This document shows positions 16,701 to 23,236 of a stretch of DNA of 39,062 bases, piece by piece (positions within the stretch are counted from its first letter, which is position 1; each line of letters opens with the position of its first letter). Under the pieces are notes generated by a model. The model did no database searches and was not told the DNA's origin. It saw only the letters and a program-made list of their open reading frames with translations. The stretch is from Armatimonadota bacterium (GTDB lineage Bacteria; Armatimonadota; UBA5829), in the NCBI GenBank assembly GCA_012522575.1, contig JAAYKE010000086.1, forward strand, positions 1-39,062. The letters are read 5' to 3'. Position numbers and translations under genes: made by a program.

Positions 16701-17229
16701 TGGCCAGATCCTCAAAAAGCGCAACTACTTGCCGCGTACTTGGATCAGAAGCAACCAGAGCAGCTTCGTGCTGACGCGACAGTGCTTCAAGCAGGGCTTC
16801 TCGCCCCGACATCTCCAGAGATCGCTCTAGACTACGTACAAGGCAAGCCGACAGGTTTTCACGTCCGCCGGTTGCTAGGACTGTCACGTACCCCTCACCA
16901 TCCGAGGGCAGTAGGTTATCCGCAATCGGCCCTAAGTCTTGACGAGCTTTCGCTCGAAGTCCATTGTTCTGTTCCTTTTCCAACAGCTTGGCAAAGAACA
17001 GGGCAAGAGCGGACTTGCCGGACCCGTATGGCCCCGATATGCATTGCGCCCGGTAGGACGGATCGTTGACTCCACGACTGAGCAATGAGAGAGCGGCAAG
17101 CGTACCGCGCGTCACCAAGTAGCCGTCTGCAGCATCCCTACTGTGGAAATCCCTTTCCAGATTGACCGACCGTAGGAAGCGAGGACGAAGCGATACCATC
17201 TCGGCTAAAGGAGTCCTACTTGCGTTCAT
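13759..17229 (-). CDS. Large P-loop ATPase, BrxC/PglY-like, 1156 aa
   Basis: Walker A is GPYGSGKS at residues 66-73 and Walker B is IIIVDE at 189-194, followed by a HQQF-type sensor segment (WFITILHQQFSQYASR). About 900 residues of helical, unrecognised sequence follow. Size and N-terminal layout resemble the large ATPases of BREX (BrxC/PglY) and related ATPases of defence operons, but I cannot confirm the subfamily by eye. The start overlaps the DUF4007 gene by 14 bases and its end overlaps the PAPS-reductase-like gene, so the three are translated together. It may be the platform on which the sulfur-transfer-type enzyme acts on DNA. Confidence 0.8.
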   Translation of the reverse strand: MNASRTPLAEMVSLRPRFLRSVNLERDFHSRDAADGYLVTRGTLAALSLLSRGVNDPSYRAQCISGPYGSGKSALALFFAKLLEKEQNNGLRAKARQDLGPIADNLLPSDGEGYVTVLATGGRENLSACLVRSLERSLEMSGREALLEALSRQHEAALVASDPSTRQVVALFEDLAKLAKEHEQAQGLIIIVDELGKLLEHAALNPDESDVQVLQELAEAASRSYDSPLWFITILHQQFSQYASRLGRRHQKEWAKVQQRFFDVPCALDGLDALQLVAAAMNGKEESASLPIENVRQAARDCSVLAPRGSEEDFEKLCASCYPLHPTTVLLLPSLFKRFGQNERSLFSFLSADEPFSLPRWVRNQEFNVDDPPFVRLPHIYDYACHTLIGGAPTPQIARAWAEAEDGLARLGDATESEVRTLKTISLLNLVGDASRLPASHEVLELALKSPGLSAEQLREVLKSLEARRLTVYRRFRNAFRLYEGSDIDIGERLTAAYQTLPTQSVSLLVAKELCPAPPLVARKHSYIKRMLRLFSVIPASSEDMQAALSAKDEADGHIICCLGENEEQHGAVQDLLKANIDNSTIVMVTRETDQLAESARDVAALEWVKNNTPGLTGDRVARQELEERRLEASIAFRSEWNRLFTPGSGHAAVYWKGQRQETKSSKELAELVSSATDEIYPYAPTVQNELINRRYLSSAAAAARRNLIEAMLLHSQEDGLGLNGYPPERSIYESVLRQSKIHRQSDRGEWGFASPSDDDPGLQKAWNHILEASCSESLQPKPLADLFSELCGPPFGVADGFVPVLFYACLHAYAATMALYEDGTFVPEVTLPVMERLMRNPGNFSVLRFVVEGERAVVVERFAKGFNVDSALLPVIRSIYAGMSSLNKYVEITRNLPDNSVKARDAILRAKSPERLLFIELPEALGCRPFEVHSSKCDERRVAKFFDVLNEAFNALMTCYSDLLSRIKTDVFRIFDIPKTQEDWRDVIPQRATLLSGLVTDTGLRTLMNRAVDTILPDDEYLESIAAGIVGQPPNRWSRADEDLFTKLVAQFSAKVRSAETLVDLKSSLQDSEAGYLVTIDTKHDEPVRRVVRLSEKDKDEAERAADEIIGKYSTEMDTQILLAAVAEAARRVILLGTESADEQSRNEASHDGNR

Positions 17230-18160
17230 AGTAAGCCTCCAGGAACTTCATTGGTTCGAGAGACGAATCGCTCTCTTTCACGATGCTCCGAGTCAGCGGT
17301 GTATCCACAAATCTAAGTGCGCCATCGCTAACCAGTTGGAGCTGATCCAGATAGCAGAGCACCGAATCTTCGTCCAGCTTGAAAGTCAAAGCGGGGCTAC
17401 CTTCCGATGTCATAACCTCGCGGACTTCCAACGTATCTCTGTCACCGGCTGTCGTCTTCCAGAACTCGATGAGCGCATATGCGAAGATTGCCGTAGGCAG
17501 TGAGTGTTTAGGACCTACTCGAAAACGAAGCCTATCACCATCCGGTTCTTGAAGGAGGAGTCCCAGCGTAGTAAGAGGACAGCCTATTGGGTCCTCACCG
17601 GCGACCGAGACGTCCTTGCGCTGAACGTAGGTATGTACAAAGCAATCGACATCTCGCTTCAGCGTCGAATCTGAGGCATCTCCCCATCCAAGCATCTGAA
17701 GGTGTCTGGTTAACGCTTCAACCATTGCTGCTCTGGTAAATGCATACTCGTAGAACCGATTGAATGCCCAATACCACGTGGCTGCGCGTGCATCGGTACT
17801 AGTGAGATTCCAGTGAAGGAGCCATAGGGTAGCGTCATCCTCTAGGTAAGGGTCCCATCCGCCTTCAGCTAGGAGTCTGAGGCCGAGGTCGCTAGGCATG
17901 AGACGTCTTCCACGAGTCTTGTCTTCTTCGAACGCCATCCGTGTAGCAAGGCACCAATGGCGAATAGATCGCACCATATTCCTGCCGACTCCCAACAGCA
18001 CGATGGCGTCGTCGCGTTGGAAGAGGTCAGGCTTGCCTATGAGATTATCCACGCCCTTCTTCAGCCACGAATAGCGGAACGCAAATGTTTCGTGACCAGC
18101 AAAGGACTTCTGAAACGGTATAGGCAGCCTATCGCTGCTAAGAAGCTGAATCGCCGACAT
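17216..18160 (-). CDS. DUF4007 family protein, 314 aa
   Basis: The N-terminal FQKSFAGHETFAFRYSWLKK is the hallmark opening of DUF4007 (SF-HETF--R-GWLKK pattern). The rest is helical with many Trp residues. DUF4007 genes are typically found beside PAPS-reductase-family genes in defence-type loci; their molecular role is not settled. Helical winged-helix-like organisation suggests DNA or partner binding. It starts 30 bases after the HTH gene and overlaps the ATPase gene by 14 bases. Confidence 0.8.
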   Translation of the reverse strand: MSAIQLLSSDRLPIPFQKSFAGHETFAFRYSWLKKGVDNLIGKPDLFQRDDAIVLLGVGRNMVRSIRHWCLATRMAFEEDKTRGRRLMPSDLGLRLLAEGGWDPYLEDDATLWLLHWNLTSTDARAATWYWAFNRFYEYAFTRAAMVEALTRHLQMLGWGDASDSTLKRDVDCFVHTYVQRKDVSVAGEDPIGCPLTTLGLLLQEPDGDRLRFRVGPKHSLPTAIFAYALIEFWKTTAGDRDTLEVREVMTSEGSPALTFKLDEDSVLCYLDQLQLVSDGALRFVDTPLTRSIVKESDSSLEPMKFLEAYYERK

Positions 18161-18190
18161 ACTTGTTCTCCAACAACATCAGGAAGAAGA

Positions 18191-18436
18191 TCACGAACCA
18201 GAGCTTGAACGGCACGAAACAGCTTGTGCTGAAGACTCCTCGTCGGACGACGAAAGTGCATTTCCCCACGCATCGTTGGCGAACACCCATTCGTCTACTT
18301 CGCTCTTCCTGAATTTCCAAAGACGACCGAGTTTGTGCGCAGGCATGCTCTTGCGAACGATCCACTTGTATACCGTATCCCGCTTCACGCCGAGGTAATT
18401 GGCTATCTCATCGACTGAGAACCAACGATCTTCCAT
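18191..18436 (-). CDS. Excisionase-type helix-turn-helix protein, 81 aa
   Basis: FSVDEIANYLGVKRDTVYKW is a MerR/excisionase-like HTH, followed by the wing PAHKLGRLWKFRKSEVDEWV. ATG 18436 is chosen because AAGGAGA lies 8 bases upstream. A short low-complexity Ser-rich tail ends the protein. It is the first gene of the seven-gene defence operon, and a palindromic site lies between its promoter and start, so it is probably the operon's own regulator. An excisionase role is less likely because no integrase is in the operon. Confidence 0.75.
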   Translation of the reverse strand: MEDRWFSVDEIANYLGVKRDTVYKWIVRKSMPAHKLGRLWKFRKSEVDEWVFANDAWGNALSSSDEESSAQAVSCRSSSGS

Positions 18437-18482
18437 TGCTGCGTCTCCTTGAGCGCACAATCAGCCGCCGAATCAGAGTATG

Positions 18483-18558
18483 AACTGGAGGAATGTCGCA
18501 ATACGTCTCCAGTTGAACACCAATACGCATAGTATAGCAGATTGGCGCATATTGTCAA
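18483..18558 (-). promoter_or_regulatory. Promoter and operator of the defence operon
   Basis: On the minus strand TTGACA (18553-18558), 16 bases, TATACT (18531-18536) is a near-consensus promoter. An inverted repeat with 8-bp arms, AACTGGAG (18483-18490) and CTCCAGTT (18507-18514), lies in the leader between the promoter and ATG 18436. It is a natural site for autorepression by the HTH protein. No other promoter is seen in the operon, whose genes overlap or lie within 30 bases. Bases 18559-18766 show nothing else. Confidence 0.6.
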
Positions 18559-18766
18559 GTGGGCTAAACGACCTGATATATTGGAACGCAGATTGACTGA
18601 TTCGGACTAATTGGACAAGTCGTCAGAGTCTGCTAACGATGCGAAGATAACCACTGGTGATACATCGCCCATAAACCTCAGCAGGTTGGTTTCGCAGGCA
18701 TTTCAGTCCCGAGCTTAGTCTGGGAATACAGCCGGACCGCGGATTCGGTAGCAAGGCGAGTTCCCA

Positions 18767-19180
18767 CTAACCCGAATTTGGGAGAAGAACCTTTTTCTGC
18801 TCTTCCCACAGCATCGGCATCGGCTTACGCAAGCGTTCGAGAGATAATCCCTCCGGCTCCCTTCCTTCTAGGATCACCTCCACCATATCGGGGGCGAGCA
18901 GCGTCAACCGAAGCACGCGCGCCATGCAGTAGCGGTTCACCTTGAGATCACGTGCCATCTCTGCTATCGAACCGTACCTTCCGTCGTCCAGCAGCTTCTT
19001 CCAGCGATGTGCGCGGGATATGGCGATAACCAGCGCCTTGTGGTAATCGGGACGGGAGTCCGGGCTATTATCGACACCGTCCGGCACGATTATCTCCTTT
19101 CGGCCGGAGCGCTTCCTGAACGTCATCGGGACGTGAACCCGCATGCCCTGTTCGCTTTCTTCCAGTCTCACGCTGCTCAT
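18767..19180 (-). CDS. HTH companion protein of the serine recombinase, 137 aa
   Basis: Contains a ParB/KorB-like helix-turn-helix (SIAEMARDLKVNRYCMARVL) followed by the typical LRLTLLAPDMVEVILEGREP segment. This small family is often found directly after large serine recombinases and near DUF2924 proteins in prophage and element loci. Its function is unknown; a DNA-binding accessory or directionality factor is possible. It overlaps the recombinase gene by four bases. Confidence 0.7.
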   Translation of the reverse strand: MSSVRLEESEQGMRVHVPMTFRKRSGRKEIIVPDGVDNSPDSRPDYHKALVIAISRAHRWKKLLDDGRYGSIAEMARDLKVNRYCMARVLRLTLLAPDMVEVILEGREPEGLSLERLRKPMPMLWEEQKKVLLPNSG

Positions 19181-20754
19181 ACCGCGCAGACCTCCGTTTC
19201 ACCGTTTCGCAGTTCGGTCACCACGGAGTGAATGCCGTCCGCCCGAAGACGGATGTCGATGCCTTCCGATGTGACGACCACGCTTTCCACGAGCGACCGG
19301 AAGATACGGTGTTGTTCGGACGGGAAGAGTTCATCCCAGATGGGGTCGAGCTTACGGAGCGAATTGGCGACATCCTGCTCGGTGAGCGAGCGTGCCTGCA
19401 TATTGAGAATCTGCCCGCCTATGTCGGAGAGCTGCTGCCGCACATCATGGATATCGTCGTTGAGTTCGACGAACCTCTTGGATGGCGTATCGCCCGCAGC
19501 GTCGGATATGGCGAGTTCGCTGGCACTTGCCTTGAGTTCCACCAGGCGCATCTCCAGGGATGATTTCTCTTCCCGCAGGGTTTCAAGCTCCTGATCTTCC
19601 AATTCCTTTGCTGCTCGGAACGTCTTGGCAATCATCTCCGGCGAACGCAGGATGGCACGGAGTTGGTCTGTAACAGCCTTCTCTATCTCGCCCGCGGGGA
19701 CTGATCGCACGGGGCAGGACTCATAGCCATTCTTGATCGCACCATTGCAGGTGTAATATCTGTAGACCTTGCCCGCGCCTTTTTTCCTGGTCCATACACA
19801 GATCATCGATCTGTCGCAGTGAGCACAGCGGATGATGCCCCGCAGCAGAGCCTTGACCTCACGGGTCTCCTGATTTCTCTTTCTGGACGTACCCTGCGCG
19901 AAGATCCGCTGGACTTTCTCCCACGACAATTTCGAGATGATCGCCTCGTGTTCGCCGGGATAAGACTCGCCATTGTGAACGGTCTCACCGAGGTAAGTCC
20001 GGTTATTGAGGAGACGGTAGACGTGTGAGGTGTTCCACTGCCCGCCCTGATGGAAAGAGCCGTTTTTCGTGGTCCACGACTTAGTTGATATGCCTTCGGC
20101 ATTGATTTCTTTCGCTATTCCCAGACACGAGCCTGTTTCGGTGAACCGTTTGAAGACACGACGGACTATTCTGGCTTCTTCGGAGTTCACTATGAGCCTC
20201 TTTTTCTGGTAGTCCACATTGTAACCGAAGGTCGGAGTGCCACCGAGGTATTTACCTCTCTTCTTCGCAGCCGCTATCTTGTCGCGGACTCTCTCGGCAA
20301 TGATGGCTCTCTCAAACTCGGCGAAGCTCAGGAGTATGTTGAGCGTCAGACGGCCCATCGCGGTCGTGCTTGAGAACTGCTGGGTGATCGACACGAACGT
20401 GACGTTATGCCGGTCGAAGAACTCGGCCAGCTTCACGAAGTCCAGCAGCGACCTCGACAGTCTGTCGAGTTTATAGAAGACCACGCAATCAACCTTGCCA
20501 TGCTCGATGTCTCTCATGAGCTTCTGAAGCCCCGGGCGCTCAATAGTACCGCCTGAGAACCCGGGGTCGTCGTAATGCTCGGTGAGTGCGATCCAGCCTT
20601 CGTGTCTTTGGCTGGCGATATAGGCTTCACACGCCTCCCGCTGAGCGTGAAGCGAGTTGAACTCCTGCTCCAACCCCTTCTCAGTGCTTTTGCGCGTGTA
20701 GATGGCGCAGGAGACTTGTGGAGTGCTCGCTGTGCTCGTAATCCTATTCGTCAT
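19177..20754 (-). CDS. Large serine recombinase, 525 aa
   Basis: N-terminal resolvase domain with the catalytic Ser in AIYTRKSTEKG (about residue 23), the SGG and DRLSRS motifs, then the recombinase domain (GYNVDYQKKRLIVNSEEARI). A zinc ribbon follows (IIRCAHCDRSM ... YYTCNGAIKNGYESCPVRS), then a coiled coil (about residues 400-450). All four zinc cysteines are present. It should integrate or excise DNA between short attP/attB sites; no pair of sites could be identified. I start it at ATG 20754, which overlaps the preceding small resolvase gene by 11 bases; ATG 20793 would add 13 residues. Confidence 0.93.
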   Translation of the reverse strand: MTNRITSTASTPQVSCAIYTRKSTEKGLEQEFNSLHAQREACEAYIASQRHEGWIALTEHYDDPGFSGGTIERPGLQKLMRDIEHGKVDCVVFYKLDRLSRSLLDFVKLAEFFDRHNVTFVSITQQFSSTTAMGRLTLNILLSFAEFERAIIAERVRDKIAAAKKRGKYLGGTPTFGYNVDYQKKRLIVNSEEARIVRRVFKRFTETGSCLGIAKEINAEGISTKSWTTKNGSFHQGGQWNTSHVYRLLNNRTYLGETVHNGESYPGEHEAIISKLSWEKVQRIFAQGTSRKRNQETREVKALLRGIIRCAHCDRSMICVWTRKKGAGKVYRYYTCNGAIKNGYESCPVRSVPAGEIEKAVTDQLRAILRSPEMIAKTFRAAKELEDQELETLREEKSSLEMRLVELKASASELAISDAAGDTPSKRFVELNDDIHDVRQQLSDIGGQILNMQARSLTEQDVANSLRKLDPIWDELFPSEQHRIFRSLVESVVVTSEGIDIRLRADGIHSVVTELRNGETEVCAV

Positions 20755-21151
20755 ACGACACCCACACCAGTCTGAGGAGTCGAAGTCTTCCATGCACTAC
20801 CGGTTTGACAGTAACGAGTTGTACTCCGTTAAGTGCCAGTTCAGAAGAGACCGCCGCCATTATGGCAAACGACCGAGACAGTCGGTCGAGGCTTGATGTC
20901 ACCACACAGTCTATCTTGCCGTCCTGAACGTCGGAAAGGAGACGCTTCAGACCGGGCCTGTCGTTGGAGAGGCCGGACATTTCCGGATCGTCATATCGCT
21001 CTGGCACAAGAATCCACCCATTGCCCGCGTGATCTGCAATGAACGATTCTGCCGATTCGCGCTGGGCTTGCATCGCCGCCAACAATTCCGAGCCATCCTG
21101 TGTGGCGGTCCGAGTATATATCGCGCAGCGCACTATCCCATTGTGTGTCAT
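20744..21151 (-). CDS. Resolvase-domain-only protein lacking the catalytic serine, 135 aa
   Basis: A stand-alone N-terminal serine-recombinase domain. It aligns throughout with the first part of the downstream recombinase (CAIYTRTATQ with CAIYTRKSTE; RYDDPEMSG with HYDDPGFSG; SSLDRLSRS with YKLDRLSRS). The catalytic Ser is replaced by Ala (YTRTAT), so it cannot cleave DNA, yet the fold and DRLSRS arginines are kept. It may form mixed complexes with the active recombinase and adjust its direction or activity. GGGAGG lies 8 bases before ATG 21151; the start overlaps the DUF2924 stop (ATGA). It could instead be a decaying duplicate. Confidence 0.8.
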   Translation of the reverse strand: MTHNGIVRCAIYTRTATQDGSELLAAMQAQRESAESFIADHAGNGWILVPERYDDPEMSGLSNDRPGLKRLLSDVQDGKIDCVVTSSLDRLSRSFAIMAAVSSELALNGVQLVTVKPVVHGRLRLLRLVWVSYDE

Positions 21152-21630
21152 CTACCGTTCCTCCCTGCAAGTCCGAAGAACGCCCGCCCATTCCAGTGGG
21201 TGCCTGTTATCGCCTTGGCAATAGCTGAAAGCGACTTGTACTTACGTCCTTCGAATTCGAAGCCATTATGCAAGGCGGTAACCTCGTAACGCCTGCCGTT
21301 CCACTCCCTTATGAGCCTGCTGCCGATTACGGGCGCGTCTTTCAAGCGTCCGTCCCGGCGCTTCGACGACTTCACTGGCATACCGTTCTCATCATAGCCG
21401 TGACGTTTTAGGACATCGTCCATCCTGCGGTGTGCTTCCTCTGAAAGACCGCCGTATGCTATCTCCTGGATGCGGTATGCCAGCCGCTTCACAATGAACT
21501 GCCTGTTGTAGGCAGGTGGCTCGGAGCCGTAGAGTGTGCGCCAGAGCTGGACCAGTTCGTCGTAGCTCAGGTTCCGCAGATCCGCGATCTGTTTCAGGAC
21601 CGAATCGTTGGTCCTGGTTGTTGTCTTCAT
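21148..21630 (-). CDS. DUF2924 family protein, 160 aa
   Basis: N-terminal LRNLSYDELVQLWRTLYGSEPP and RQFIVKRLAYRIQE are the DUF2924 pattern. The C-terminal half (LIREWNGRRYEVTALHNGFEFEG...SLSAIAKAITGTHWNG) is the RAMA/ParB-linked segment usual in this family. DUF2924 genes sit beside serine recombinases in many phages and elements; the function is unknown. GGAGG lies 6 bases before ATG 21630. Confidence 0.85.
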   Translation of the reverse strand: MKTTTRTNDSVLKQIADLRNLSYDELVQLWRTLYGSEPPAYNRQFIVKRLAYRIQEIAYGGLSEEAHRRMDDVLKRHGYDENGMPVKSSKRRDGRLKDAPVIGSRLIREWNGRRYEVTALHNGFEFEGRKYKSLSAIAKAITGTHWNGRAFFGLAGRNGR

Positions 21631-21662
21631 TCATCGCCTCCAAAATGGCGCTTCCGAGGGGA

Positions 21663-22070
21663 TCATTGCCTGGCCCGTTTGGCGGCGCGCATCTGGGCGA
21701 GTGTCTGACCTTTGGTCCATTGCACATGAGGTCGATCCTTGAACTTCTTCCAGCCTCCACCCCACTCAAGGCCACAGCTTGCGGCGACCTTTCCGAAAAT
21801 GTCCCATGGGCCGTTCCACGTGACCTTGCCGTTGATGATAAATGCATAGTCGGCGGCAAGACCCCAGTTGTGCCAGGAGTAGCCGCCCCGCGCATTGGTT
21901 ACGATGCTTCCCGGAGCCGTGCGACCTTTGGCGTAGAGCTTGTTCTGTTCTTCCAGGGAGCGATAGCCGCAGGTCATCACGACCTTGATATCTTGCTTGG
22001 CTAACGCTTCCTCAAAGCGGTTCAGCTTCTTCACGAACTCCGGGTCGAGTCCTGCCTTTGATGCGCTCAT
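21663..22070 (-). CDS. Phage endolysin, M15 peptidase (VanY/Ply500-like), 135 aa
   Basis: A peptidase_M15-type L-alanyl-D-glutamate (or D,D-) endopeptidase fold. YRSLEEQNKLYAKGR opens the domain, S-x-H-N-W-G-L-A-A-D-Y supplies zinc-binding His and Asp, and RPHVQW supplies the last His. It should cut peptidoglycan peptides to release phage particles. ATG 22070 has GGGGAGGG directly upstream and is preferred over ATG 22106. No signal peptide is seen, so a holin would be needed; none is recognised nearby. It overlaps the upstream small ORF by four bases. Confidence 0.88.
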   Translation of the reverse strand: MSASKAGLDPEFVKKLNRFEEALAKQDIKVVMTCGYRSLEEQNKLYAKGRTAPGSIVTNARGGYSWHNWGLAADYAFIINGKVTWNGPWDIFGKVAASCGLEWGGGWKKFKDRPHVQWTKGQTLAQMRAAKRARQ

Positions 22071-22282
22071 CGGCCCTCCCCTTTCGGAAGCGGTTTGTTG
22101 TTCCAATGAACGCTCGTTTGGCCGAAAACATCAAGTCCCGGGTCGGAGAATGAGCGGTCTTTTTTGATCTGGTTCATCTCTCGTTTCCTCCCGCGTAGTA
22201 TTCCTGCGGCAAGTATCCCTGCCGTCTCGGTCATTCGTTCGTCGAAGGTCATCCAGTCGGGATTGGTGGCGGTCTGTGCCAT
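22067..22282 (-). CDS. Small hypothetical phage protein, 71 aa
   Basis: AAGGAGC lies 7 bases before ATG 22282. The stop overlaps the endolysin start. There is no transmembrane helix strong enough for a holin (a short ETAGILAAGILRG stretch only). Function unknown. Confidence 0.5.
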   Translation of the reverse strand: MAQTATNPDWMTFDERMTETAGILAAGILRGRKREMNQIKKDRSFSDPGLDVFGQTSVHWNNKPLPKGEGR

Positions 22283-22308
22283 TGGCTGAGCTCCTTTGCC
22301 TCTAATGG

Positions 22309-22926
22309 CTACATATGCGAAGACTTCGAGTTTCGACGAAACGACCTGCTCCCGCCGAGTCCGGCGCTTTCAAACACCTTTCGTATCAGCTTGACGCGGG
22401 AAGCTATTGTTGTGCGGGGAATGCCTGTTGATGCGCTTACTTCACCGGCGGTCTGGCTCATAAGCGCGAGGCATAATTCCTGAAGAACGGAAGGGAGGGT
22501 GGCAACAATGGTCTCCACGACCACTTTCAACTCAACCGCCTCGATATATCCGAGCGAGCGTTCGGACAAAGTAACGACATCGCCTTCGCCGATGATGTCG
22601 CCAAGTGTTGTACGCTCACCTTCCTCATCGGAACGAGGTTCGTCGAGAGAACAGTCCACGGCCCTGAAGTCTCTGCAGGCCGCGCGGCGCTCCCGGACGA
22701 GCATTTTCGTCCACAGATCAATAACACGGTTGGCAAACGTTGCCAGGCTGCTCCTGGCGGGGTCATGCCTCGATAAGGCCGAAAGCAGATGCAAGGCCAT
22801 GTCCTGTTCCAAGTCTTCCCTGTCTTCCGGCGTATGTCCATAGCTTCTGGACAGCATGTAAGCCCTGCCCTTGATGAGTTTCACCATTTCCGGGGTGAGT
22901 CCGGGGTAGTTTGTCGGGATACCCAT
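22309..22926 (-). CDS. Sigma-70-like RNA polymerase sigma factor, 205 aa
   Basis: Region 2 is recognisable (DREDLEQDMALHLLSAL, then FANRVIDLWTKMLVRERRA). A region-4-like helix-turn-helix follows (QTAGEVSASTGIPRTTIASRVKLIRKVF). Small sigma factors of this type drive late or lysis genes in some phages. It is the first gene of the phage-derived set that includes the endolysin, so it may direct transcription of that block. GGGAGGCG lies a few bases before ATG 22926. Confidence 0.8.
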   Translation of the reverse strand: MGIPTNYPGLTPEMVKLIKGRAYMLSRSYGHTPEDREDLEQDMALHLLSALSRHDPARSSLATFANRVIDLWTKMLVRERRAACRDFRAVDCSLDEPRSDEEGERTTLGDIIGEGDVVTLSERSLGYIEAVELKVVVETIVATLPSVLQELCLALMSQTAGEVSASTGIPRTTIASRVKLIRKVFESAGLGGSRSFRRNSKSSHM

Positions 22927-22982
22927 ATCGCGCCTCCCTGGCCGAGGAGGCCGACGGGTATCGCCGAACCTGTAATGCGCAT
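22881..22982 (-). CDS. Possible 33-codon leader ORF overlapping the sigma gene
   Basis: AGGAGGTG lies 8 bases before ATG 22982, a better ribosome site than that of many genes here. The frame runs 33 codons and ends inside the sigma gene in another frame. It could couple translation to the sigma gene. Protein similarity is not recognised and it may be chance. Confidence 0.3.
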   Translation of the reverse strand: MRITGSAIPVGLLGQGGAIWVSRQTTPDSPRKW

Positions 22983-23053
22983 CTGTGTCGCACCTCCTGG
23001 TGATGCGCCTGCGCCGCGTGGATTTTCACGCAATGCAAACTCACCCGGAGATG

Positions 23054-23197
23054 GTCAAATTTGACTGAGGCAGGGCTGGAAGGCGCTCAGGAGTACGTGC
23101 TGAAGGGTAACCGGGGGCAACTTATGATCCTGGAGACTGTGGTTGCGGAAGTCAAAAAATTCTTTATGTCGGGATCTGGCCGCCAGTCAAATTTGAC
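23054..23197. promoter_or_regulatory. Pair of GTCAAATTTGAC palindromes
   Basis: The 12-bp perfect palindrome GTCAAATTTGAC occurs at 23054-23065 and 23186-23197, and the flanks (CAG on one side, CCG/CCA on the other) show the two copies are inverted relative to each other. They lie in the 310-base interval between the sigma gene and the 23237-24292 gene, upstream of the sigma gene. A dimeric repressor or terminator function is possible. Nothing else is supported in 22983-23236. Confidence 0.5.
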
Positions 23198-23236
23198 CGG
23201 CCCGCGGTGGAGAGACAAGAGAGGGATGGTGCTGTA

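Noticed and set aside
8549-18436. Straight assignment of the operon as BREX type 4
   Set aside because: PAPSr-like and large-ATPase genes fit, but no PglZ or BrxL is present, and the GHKL, DEAH helicase and PLD genes are not part of that set as I know it.
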